DNA of 30,891 nt, from positions 1-30,891 of the forward strand of contig JBLHXN010000032.1 in assembly GCA_047630355.1 (NCBI GenBank), written 5' to 3'. Position 1 is the first letter of the stretch; every line of letters begins with the position of its first letter. This DNA comes from JANQUM01 sp047630355 (GTDB lineage: Bacteria; Bacteroidota; Bacteroidia; Cytophagales; Spirosomataceae). The notes below the pieces were generated by a model that did no database searches, was not told the DNA's origin, and saw only the letters and a list, made by a program, of their open reading frames with translations. This document shows, piece by piece, positions 1 through 6,121 of this stretch. A program made the position numbers and the translations under genes.

Positions 1-1
1 C

Positions 2-646
2 AACGTGCTGCCCCGTGGGAGCGTAAAACCTGGCGAGTACTTTCTGTATAATAACTGGGACTTCAATGTAGCGGGTTACATTTTAGAGAATGCAACCGGG
101 AAGTCGGTTTATCAGGAACTGGAAGAGCAACTCGCCATTCCGTTGGGTTTTCAGGACTGGAATATCAAAAATCAACGACTAAGTGCTAATAAGCGTAAGT
201 CACGCTACCCGGCTTACCACATGTTTATTTCAACCCGTGATATTGCAAAAATTGGACAACTGATGTTGAACAAAGGTAAGTGGAACGGTGAGCAACTTAT
301 TTCTGCCAACTGGATTGAAAAAACTACTACCGAAAAAACCCCGCCGGAAGTAATAAATGAGCGTTACGGAACTCCTAAACCTGGCGATATGCAATTGTCG
401 TACAGTTATATGTGGTGGTTGATCGATAATTTTCGCAACAATGATATTTACGAAGGAGCTTATTCTGCAACTGGTTTCGGCGGACAATTTATCACCGTGA
501 TTCCAAAATTAGATATGGTTATTGCTCATAAAACAAAGTTAAAACTCTTGGTGAAACTGGGTCTAAAAGGCGGCGATGTACCAGAATGGCAATATTGGAT
601 TATCATGGATAAAGTGGTGAACGCACAGAAAAACAGCACAAAATAA
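2..646 (+). CDS. Serine hydrolase, beta-lactamase (class C/PBP-like) family, 5'-truncated
   Basis: This is the C-terminal part of a beta-lactamase/penicillin-binding-protein-like serine hydrolase. The open frame runs off the left edge of the window, so the GTG at base 5 is an internal codon rather than a start. Counting from that codon, the YxN catalytic motif is Y15-N16-N17, within a stretch reading YNNWDFNVAGYILE. The later GFGGQFI segment corresponds to the region around the third active-site box. The SxxK nucleophile motif and any signal peptide would lie upstream, outside the window. About 214 residues are present, whereas family members are usually 350-450 residues long. These enzymes hydrolyse esters or amides, and the true substrate cannot be told from sequence. 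A short-chain dehydrogenase follows on the same strand after 64 bases, which contain a likely promoter. Confidence 0.85.
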   Translation, partial: NVLPRGSVKPGEYFLYNNWDFNVAGYILENATGKSVYQELEEQLAIPLGFQDWNIKNQRLSANKRKSRYPAYHMFISTRDIAKIGQLMLNKGKWNGEQLISANWIEKTTTEKTPPEVINERYGTPKPGDMQLSYSYMWWLIDNFRNNDIYEGAYSATGFGGQFITVIPKLDMVIAHKTKLKLLVKLGLKGGDVPEWQYWIIMDKVVNAQKNSTK

Positions 647-679
647 AGTTAACGAATCGGATGTCACTGTAGGTTGTTT

Positions 680-687
680 TATCTTTG
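680..687 (+). promoter_or_regulatory. Putative -7 promoter box (TAnnTTTG) for the first SDR gene
   Basis: TATCTTTG matches the Bacteroidota primary sigma factor -7 consensus TAnnTTTG and lies 23 bases before the ATG at 711. No convincing -33 TTTG is seen about 19-21 bases upstream, so the call rests on the -7 box and its position. Confidence 0.4.
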
Positions 688-710
688 AAACAAAAAGATA
701 AAATAACCTC

Positions 711-1430
711 ATGACAAATCTGAAAGACAAAACCGTAATTATTACTGGAGCATCAAAAGGAATCGGGAAAGATTTAGCGATTTCTCTCGCCGCTCAGGGA
801 GCAAAAGTCAGCTTAGTTGCCCGAAGTAAAGAATCTCTTCACGAAGTAAAACAAACGATTAAAGAGAAGGGCGGCGAATGCCTCGTGTTTGTGGGAGATG
901 TATCGGATGAAGCACTTGTGAATCAGGTTGTTAAAGATACTTCGCAGACTTTCGGAACGGTTGATTTTATGATAAATAATGCCGGATACGGAGTTTTTGG
1001 TTCTACGGAAAGTTACACCGCTGAACAATGGTCAAATGTTTATGATGTGAATGTGAAAGGTACCTTTATGTTCTGCAAAGCGGTATTGCCTATTATGCGG
1101 GAAAACAGCGGCGGACACATTATCAATATCGCTTCCGATGTCGCCAAAAGAGTTTTTGACGGCGGAGCGTTGTATTGTTCTTCAAAATTTGCTCAGGATG
1201 CTTTCTCAGCGGCTCTGAGAAAAGAAGTAAGAAAAGACGGGATAAAGGTTTCTGTGGTTTATTCCGGTTTGGTAGATACCATGTTTCACGCCGACCCACA
1301 AGGAGCGGAAGCACACGACGAATGGCTGAAAACCGACGATATGGTAGAAAGCATTATATTCATCATGACCCGCCCGAAACACGTTGTTATTGACGAATTA
1401 ATGGTGCACCCGCTGAGTCAGGACTATTGA
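711..1430 (+). CDS. Short-chain dehydrogenase/reductase (SDR), 239 aa
   Basis: This is a classical SDR-fold NAD(P)-dependent oxidoreductase, probably cytoplasmic. The nucleotide-binding motif TGASKGIG is at residues 12-19, NNAG at 89-92, and the catalytic residues are Ser142, Tyr155 and Lys159 (YCSSK). The arginine near residue 38 after beta strand 2 (VARSK) suggests a preference for NADP(H), which is an inference. The length of 239 residues is typical of the family. The C-terminal part holds a short substrate loop (FHADPQGAE) and no membrane segment. The substrate is unknown; similar proteins are often annotated as 3-oxoacyl-ACP reductase-like or as clavaldehyde- or serine-dehydrogenase-like. 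The ATG lies just after a plausible promoter, and the gene is followed by a repeat element, so it is probably monocistronic. Confidence 0.92.
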   Translation: MTNLKDKTVIITGASKGIGKDLAISLAAQGAKVSLVARSKESLHEVKQTIKEKGGECLVFVGDVSDEALVNQVVKDTSQTFGTVDFMINNAGYGVFGSTESYTAEQWSNVYDVNVKGTFMFCKAVLPIMRENSGGHIINIASDVAKRVFDGGALYCSSKFAQDAFSAALRKEVRKDGIKVSVVYSGLVDTMFHADPQGAEAHDEWLKTDDMVESIIFIMTRPKHVVIDELMVHPLSQDY

Positions 1431-1445
1431 TAGTATTGTTGGTTG

Positions 1446-1536
1446 GTGTCAGGTTGAGCCTGTCGAAACCCGCAACGATAAAACTCATTCAGGAGGTCTT
1501 TCGACAGGCCGTGCGGCGTTCCGCTTAGAGTGACAC
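1446..1536. repeat. Composite REP-like inverted repeat (extragenic palindrome)
   Basis: Outer arms GTGTCA (1446-1451) and TGACAC (1531-1536) are reverse complements. Inside them, GCCTGTCGAAA (1458-1468) pairs with TTTCGACAGGC (1499-1509). The right half also carries a small hairpin, GCGG (1513-1516) with CCGC (1521-1524) around a four-base loop. The two arms differ in length between the shared blocks, as if two related repeat units had come together head to head. From general knowledge, GTCGAAA/TTTCGAC-containing palindromes of this look are dispersed in many copies in Bacteroidota genomes. No second copy was noticed in this window. The element lies between the SDR and the glycosylase gene, and its right end abuts the glycosylase leader. 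Confidence 0.65.
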
Positions 1537-1556
1537 TGCTTTTAAAATTAATAACC

Positions 1557-2111
1557 GTGAACTACTCCAACCCGTACTGCCAATTCGCCTTATCAAAACC
1601 ACTTGATGATGTAAACCGCGTTTATCACGATACGCAGTACGGGTTTCCGATTCACGACGATAATGAATTATTCGGACGGTTAATTCTGGAAATATTTCAA
1701 GCGGGATTGTCGTGGACGTTGATTCTGAATAAGCAGCAAAACTTTGCTGAGGCTTTTGATAATTTCAACATTGAAGTCATTGCAAATTATAGTGATTACG
1801 ATTGTGAACGTTTACAAAATGATTCGGGAATTGTGCGGAACAAACTAAAAATCAACGCCGCTATTCACAACGCAAACGTAATTCTGGACTTACAAAAAGA
1901 ATACGGTTCGTTTGAAAACTGGCTCGAGCTAAATCATCTGCTTGATAAAGCGGCGTGGGTGAAACTATTCAAGAAGACTTTCAAGTTTACTGGAGGCGAA
2001 ATTACCAACGAGTTTCTGATGAGTACGGGATATTTGCCCGGAACTCACGGTGAAGACTGCTCCATTTATTACGAAATCACGAAGGAAAACTCGAAGCGGA
2101 TGCAGAAGTAA
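1557..2111 (+). CDS. tag: DNA-3-methyladenine glycosylase I (Tag-like)
   Basis: This enzyme removes N3-methyladenine from alkylated DNA in base excision repair. The GTG at 1557 is chosen as the start: a frame extension back to 1530 would run into the inverted repeat and would add residues before the conserved N-terminus. With this start the protein has 184 residues, close to E. coli Tag (187). Family features visible are the zinc ligands Cys8 and His24 (YHD) near the N-terminus and His164 and Cys168 near the C-terminus (HGEDC). The core motif LExFQAGLSW follows, with Glu45 corresponding to the proposed catalytic Glu38 of E. coli Tag, and a later segment FKFTGGE. The gene ends five bases before the convergent flavoprotein gene, and no hairpin terminator fits between them. 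Confidence 0.93.
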   Translation: MNYSNPYCQFALSKPLDDVNRVYHDTQYGFPIHDDNELFGRLILEIFQAGLSWTLILNKQQNFAEAFDNFNIEVIANYSDYDCERLQNDSGIVRNKLKINAAIHNANVILDLQKEYGSFENWLELNHLLDKAAWVKLFKKTFKFTGGEITNEFLMSTGYLPGTHGEDCSIYYEITKENSKRMQK

Positions 2112-2116
2112 GTCTT

Positions 2117-3559
2117 TTACTTGTTGAATAGTTTAAAAGCCGTTCGGGCAAGTTTTAGCTTCCAATTCGTGTAGGTTTCCTGAATTACCCCCCGCAGATT
2201 TTTCTGATTTAATCTTGTGGCGATGGGGTAGGGGTAAACTCGGCTTGTAATTTTGTCAATGGATAATCTGGCGTGTTTTGCCAATTCAAGTTCCTGAATT
2301 AGTTCTCCGGCTTGCGGAGCGATTAGACTCCCTGAAAGTAATTTCTTTTTTCCAAAACGACTATTGTTGTCCAGCCAAAGAGTTTCGTTTCCGTAGCGGT
2401 ATTCCTGAATAATCGCCCGGTCTTCATGGACTAAATCCAATTCTTGTCTATGAAAATCAATGTTTCGCTCTCGAAGTTGCTTTTCTGAAAGTCCGAAGTG
2501 AGCAACTTGTGGCTCGGTGAACGTAACCCAACTTAAATCCTCGGTGGTGTTTTTCTTCTTGAAAATCGGAATTAAGAGGTTTCGCCAAACTTGTCGTACC
2601 ATTTTTTCGGCTCCGTGCGAGAACATATAACTTCCAGCGGCATCACCAATTACATAAACATTCTTGTTGGTGCTTTGTAAGTACTCATCTACTTTGATTC
2701 TACTTTTATCGGTCACTTCGATACCCGCTTTTTCGAGTTGCAAATTGGAAATATTTACCGTTCGCCCGATTGCTGAAATCACGGCATCTGTTGGAATTGA
2801 TTTGCTGACATCATATTTACTTTTAATCAAGGTCACTCCCTTTTCAAAGTATTCGACCGTCGTATTATTCAATACTTCAATGCCTTCTTTTTTAAATTGT
2901 TCTGCCAAAATTCTTGAAACGTGCGGCGGTTCTTTATCCAATAATCGTTCGCCACGATTTACGATATAGACTTTACTTCCTAACCGAGAAAACGCTTGCC
3001 CGAGTTCACAGCCAATCGGTCCACCGCCTATTACTACGAGATTCTCTGGTAATTCAGTGCAGTCAAAAAAGACATTTTCATTGGTATAAATTATCATTAA
3101 GTCTTGTCCGCTCACATCAAGTTTTCGGGCAGCAGAACCCGTACACAGAAATATGACTGGAGCGGTGTAAGTCTTAGTATTCACTTGAACCGTTCTCTTA
3201 TCCGCGAATGTCGCTTCTCCAATTACCACATCAATTCCCTTCTTACGTAATGTTTCGGGGTCTTCTTCGTTGCGGATAATTGTTTGTTTTTCGTGAATGT
3301 ATTCCAATACCTTTTTCATGTCAGCCTTTTGATTTCCCAACTCCAGTCCGAAGCGGGTGGCTTTTTTAGCATCGTGAAACTGCTGAGCGATATGAATAAG
3401 TGCTTTGCTCGGGACACACCCGAAATTAGTACAATCACCACCGAAATACTCTTCGTTACGTTCAATAAGTAAGGTCTTCAATCCCAACGTATTGGCAACG
3501 CCAGAACAGCCCAATCCGGCACTTCCGGCTCCGATAACAATGATATCGTATTTCTCCAT
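2117..3559 (-). CDS. FAD-dependent pyridine nucleotide-disulfide oxidoreductase (mercuric reductase/lipoamide dehydrogenase-like)
   Basis: This 480-residue class I flavoprotein disulfide reductase has an FAD-binding GAGSAG at 10-15, a redox-active disulfide C43-x4-C48, an NAD(P)-binding GGGPIG at 178-183 and an FAD-contacting GD at 305-306. Such enzymes move electrons from NAD(P)H through FAD to a disulfide or another acceptor. In lipoamide dehydrogenase and glutathione reductase the C-terminal dimerisation domain carries a catalytic His in an HPT-type motif. Here the equivalent place appears to read YPYP (442-445), so that base is probably absent. This argues against a classical lipoamide dehydrogenase and fits the poorly characterised MerA-like/RclA-like group. 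The extra heavy-metal-binding N-terminal domain of many MerA proteins is missing. The gene stands alone, bounded by the rny terminator upstream and a convergent gene downstream. Confidence 0.88.
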   Translation of the reverse strand: MEKYDIIVIGAGSAGLGCSGVANTLGLKTLLIERNEEYFGGDCTNFGCVPSKALIHIAQQFHDAKKATRFGLELGNQKADMKKVLEYIHEKQTIIRNEEDPETLRKKGIDVVIGEATFADKRTVQVNTKTYTAPVIFLCTGSAARKLDVSGQDLMIIYTNENVFFDCTELPENLVVIGGGPIGCELGQAFSRLGSKVYIVNRGERLLDKEPPHVSRILAEQFKKEGIEVLNNTTVEYFEKGVTLIKSKYDVSKSIPTDAVISAIGRTVNISNLQLEKAGIEVTDKSRIKVDEYLQSTNKNVYVIGDAAGSYMFSHGAEKMVRQVWRNLLIPIFKKKNTTEDLSWVTFTEPQVAHFGLSEKQLRERNIDFHRQELDLVHEDRAIIQEYRYGNETLWLDNNSRFGKKKLLSGSLIAPQAGELIQELELAKHARLSIDKITSRVYPYPIATRLNQKNLRGVIQETYTNWKLKLARTAFKLFNK

Positions 3560-3618
3560 ATTATTTAGGGGTTAAGCTTCTGTTTTGATAAGGTAACAAC
3601 GAAAAGTTATCACTCCAC

Positions 3619-3655
3619 GAAAAACGCCCGTTCTTCTGAATGAAGAACGGGCGTT
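3619..3655 (-). terminator. Rho-independent terminator of the pheT-zapA-rny transcript
   Basis: A perfect 14-bp stem pairs 3623-3636 with 3642-3655 around a five-base loop. On the minus strand it is followed by a run of T (the A run at 3620-3624). It lies 23 bases beyond the rny stop codon, so it ends that operon and insulates the flavoprotein gene downstream. Confidence 0.88.
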
Positions 3656-3678
3656 AACTAAGTAGTTACAACTTTTAT

Positions 3679-5244
3679 TTATCTCGCAAAAGCCACCGCC
3701 CGCATTTCACGGATAACGGTTACTTTTATCTGACCGGGGTACTGCATTTCTTTTTCGATTTTCTGAGAAATATCAAACGAAAGTTTTCCGGCTAAATCAT
3801 CGGTGCAGTTTTCAGCATCCACAATTACTCGTAGTTCACGTCCCGCCTGAATAGCGTAGCACTTCTCAACGCCGGGGAAGTTTAACGCTAAATCTTCTAA
3901 ATCGCGTAAACGCTGAGCGTAAGATTCCATCATTTCACGGCGAGCACCCGGTCTTGAACCTGAAATAGCATCACAGACCTGAATCAGTGGCGAAATCATG
4001 CTTGTCATTTCTATTTCGTCGTGGTGAGCACCAATGGCGTTACACACTTCGTGATTCTCTTTGTACCTTTTGGCTATCTCCATTCCTAAAACTGCGTGCG
4101 GCAAATCAGATTCTTCCTGGCTCACTTTACCAATATCGTGTAGTAACCCTGCCCTTTTGGCAAGTTTCACATTTAATCCCATTTCTGCCGCCATGGTAGC
4201 ACACATTTTGGCTACTTCGCGGGAGTGCTGGAGCAAGTTCTGACCGTACGAAGAACGGAAACGCATCCGACCAACCATTTTGATCAGTTCGGGGTGTAAG
4301 CCGTGAATACCTAAGTCAATAACGGTTCGCTCGCCAATTTCAATAATTTCGGATTCAATTTCTTTACGGGTTTTGTTAACCACTTCTTCAATACGGGCGG
4401 GGTGAATCCGACCATCCTGAACCAAACGGTGCATGGCAAGACGGGTTATTTCCCGACGAACGGGATCAAAGCTCGAAATAACGATGGCTTCAGGAGTATC
4501 ATCCACAATGATTTCTGCTCCGGTAGCGGCTTCTAAAGCCCGGATGTTTCGCCCTTCCCGACCAATAATTTTTCCTTTTACGTCGTCACTTTCAAGGTTG
4601 AAAACAGAAACGCAGTTCTCAATGGCTTGCTCGGCGGCGGTACGCTGAATGGTAGAAATTACGATTTTCTTAGCCTCTTTAGTTGCAGTCAGCTTTGCTT
4701 CTTCCATTGCCTGCTTGATGTAAGAAGATGCCTTTGATTCGGCTTCGCTTTTGAGAGCGTCAATGAGTTGTTGCTTTGCTTGCTCGGCGGAGAGTTGAGC
4801 AACTTTTTCTAATTGCTCGACTTGTTGTTGCAGCAGTTTTTCGGCTTCCTCTTTCCGCTTAGAAATGATTATTGTTTGATCGTTTATTTTTTCGGTCTGA
4901 ATTTCAAGCTCTTTTTCCTTGCGTTTGTTCTGCTCTAGCAACTGTGCGGCTTGCTGTTGCATTTGCTTTACTTTTTGCTCATTTTGAATGATTATTTGCT
5001 TTTTATGGCTCGAATCATCTTCAAATTGGCTCCTCAATTGTAAGAAGTGTTCTTTTGCTTCCAGTTGCTTATCACGCTTGATGCTATTGGCGTTCTGTCG
5101 GGCATTTTCAAGGATTTCTTCGGCACGAACCTGAGCTTCGGCTTCTTTATCGACGTTGCTTTTTTTAAGCATGAACTGCCCGATAAAGTATCCCACAGCG
5201 AGGGCTATGAGGGCAAAAATTATTGGTATTAGATATTCTGACAT
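3679..5244 (-). CDS. rny: Ribonuclease Y
   Basis: This is a membrane-anchored endoribonuclease that starts mRNA decay. The 521-residue protein has the full family layout. A single N-terminal membrane helix (about 4-25) is followed by a long charged coiled coil (about 30-200). A KH RNA-binding domain carries the GxxG loop G228-R-E-G231. An HD hydrolase domain has the metal-binding pair His369-Asp370 (LLHDIGKV) and the further HH at 407-408. The length matches known RNase Y proteins (about 520). It is the last gene of a minus-strand run after pheT, the coiled-coil gene and zapA, and a strong hairpin follows its stop. A 137-base leader with an imperfect hairpin separates it from zapA, which could allow its own regulation (inference). 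Confidence 0.97.
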   Translation of the reverse strand: MSEYLIPIIFALIALAVGYFIGQFMLKKSNVDKEAEAQVRAEEILENARQNANSIKRDKQLEAKEHFLQLRSQFEDDSSHKKQIIIQNEQKVKQMQQQAAQLLEQNKRKEKELEIQTEKINDQTIIISKRKEEAEKLLQQQVEQLEKVAQLSAEQAKQQLIDALKSEAESKASSYIKQAMEEAKLTATKEAKKIVISTIQRTAAEQAIENCVSVFNLESDDVKGKIIGREGRNIRALEAATGAEIIVDDTPEAIVISSFDPVRREITRLAMHRLVQDGRIHPARIEEVVNKTRKEIESEIIEIGERTVIDLGIHGLHPELIKMVGRMRFRSSYGQNLLQHSREVAKMCATMAAEMGLNVKLAKRAGLLHDIGKVSQEESDLPHAVLGMEIAKRYKENHEVCNAIGAHHDEIEMTSMISPLIQVCDAISGSRPGARREMMESYAQRLRDLEDLALNFPGVEKCYAIQAGRELRVIVDAENCTDDLAGKLSFDISQKIEKEMQYPGQIKVTVIREMRAVAFAR

Positions 5245-5278
5245 GGTATTTTACTAGTTTATTTATGCGTATTTAATT

Positions 5279-5320
5279 AGGTTATTCTAAGACGTTTTTT
5301 GAGAAAAACGGTAGTAACCT
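5279..5320 (-). other. Imperfect hairpin in the zapA-rny spacer (possible leader RNA structure)
   Basis: AGGTTA (5279-5284) pairs with TAACCT (5315-5320), and a second stem, CGTTTTT (5293-5299) with AAAAACG (5304-5310), closes on a four-base loop. Between them is an asymmetric internal loop of 8 and 4 bases. The structure sits in the middle of the 137-base spacer and has no T run on the minus strand, so it does not look like an ordinary terminator. It could be an RNA leader structure, an RNase processing site or chance. Confidence 0.4.
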
Positions 5321-5381
5321 TACGGATATGAATAAATAAACAGGGAGTAAAAGTTAGATTAATGTGTTGAGTGTGAAGAGC

Positions 5382-5672
5382 TTAAGCGGCAAATTTTCCG
5401 AGCATCTCTAAGTATTTATCAATCTGTTCTTGGAATCCTTGGTTTTCTTTTTGGAGTAAAAGGGAGTCTATAACTCCTTCAATGGCTAATAAGAGGTAAA
5501 TGGTATCGTTGCTGAGGTTGTCTACTTCGTGCTCTTTTTTTAATTCAAGAGACCGATCATCCAACATTTTTTCTGCGTCACGATAAAGAGGTTCTAAATG
5601 CGATGGCACACGTAACGGGATCACATGTCCGTTAATACGCATATTTACCGTATTCATTTCTTCTTCCTTCAT
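5382..5672 (-). CDS. zapA: ZapA-like cell division protein
   Basis: This small protein (96 residues from the chosen start) resembles ZapA, which binds FtsZ, bundles its filaments and helps Z-ring assembly. The N-terminus has the expected beta-strand layout (VNMRINGHVIPLRVP), followed by a long helical part with LLLAIEGVIDSLLLQKEN, matching the helical dimerisation region of ZapA. The start at 5672 is chosen because its ATG overlaps the TGA of the upstream gene (ATGA), the usual sign of translational coupling. A second ATG at 5657, five codons on and preceded by AAGGAAGAAG, is the alternative. Its position between a coiled-coil gene and rny, downstream of pheT, supports the ZapA call. Sequence identity alone is modest. 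Confidence 0.8.
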   Translation of the reverse strand: MKEEEMNTVNMRINGHVIPLRVPSHLEPLYRDAEKMLDDRSLELKKEHEVDNLSNDTIYLLLAIEGVIDSLLLQKENQGFQEQIDKYLEMLGKFAA

Positions 5673-6067
5673 TCGTTCTGACCTTGCATATTTTGTATCA
5701 GTGTGATACATTTTTCAATCTCTTCGATTAGGGTGTCAATTATAGTTTTCCACCCGTCTTCAACTTTTATATCTCCAAACTCTATTCTTTTCATAACCGA
5801 AGTAAGTTCTAGGTGGAAATCATCCAGCTTAACTTTATTGTTACTTCGTATTTTCTCGCTTTTGAGCTCTTTTCTTAGCTCTTTATTTTTATCTGTCTGG
5901 GCTTCGAGAGTTGATTTCAGTTCGTCTATTTCGTCACCCAATGCTTCGTTAATGCGTTTGAGCGACTTGTTTTGCGTCTTAATTTCCTCAACCTGTCCAA
6001 TCAATACTTCAAATTTTGTTAAAGTAGCGGTGTTTTTCAAGGTATTTGCCGGATTTTTATTTTCCAT
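5669..6067 (-). CDS. Coiled-coil protein of unknown function, translationally coupled to zapA
   Basis: This 132-residue protein is not a recognised named family. Residues about 18-75 are highly charged and heptad-like (KTQNKSLKRINEALGDEIDE), predicting a coiled coil. The C-terminal 50 residues look like a small helical domain (EDGWKTIIDTLIEEIEKC). There is no signal peptide or membrane segment, so it is probably cytoplasmic. Its TGA overlaps the ATG of the zapA-like gene by four bases, so the two products are probably made together, and it follows pheT after 54 bases. By analogy with E. coli, where the coiled-coil protein ZapB works with ZapA at the Z-ring, it may be a partner of ZapA. This is inference from gene order and coiled-coil content, not from sequence similarity. 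Confidence 0.85.
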   Translation of the reverse strand: MENKNPANTLKNTATLTKFEVLIGQVEEIKTQNKSLKRINEALGDEIDELKSTLEAQTDKNKELRKELKSEKIRSNNKVKLDDFHLELTSVMKRIEFGDIKVEDGWKTIIDTLIEEIEKCITLIQNMQGQNE

Positions 6068-6121
6068 GCTGCTATTTACACGTTAAGATTTGGATGTATA
6101 ACTGTCTTAAAAGCGAGGACT

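Noticed and set aside
1530..1556. N-terminal extension of the glycosylase frame to a GTG at 1530
   Set aside because: These bases begin inside the right arm of the inverted repeat, and the encoded residues precede the family's normal N-terminus.
5245..5381. 6S RNA gene between zapA and rny, by analogy with the E. coli zapA-ssrS linkage
   Set aside because: The spacer is only 137 bases, shorter than usual 6S RNA, and its hairpin lacks the long rod with a large central bubble.
5382..6067. Toxin-antitoxin pair, suggested by two small overlapping genes
   Set aside because: One product has ZapA features, the genes sit in a housekeeping run, and neither resembles a toxin family.
5703..6086. 127-codon open frame on the plus strand
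   Set aside because: It is antisense to the coiled-coil gene, has a Ser/Leu-rich low-complexity translation and no supporting signals.
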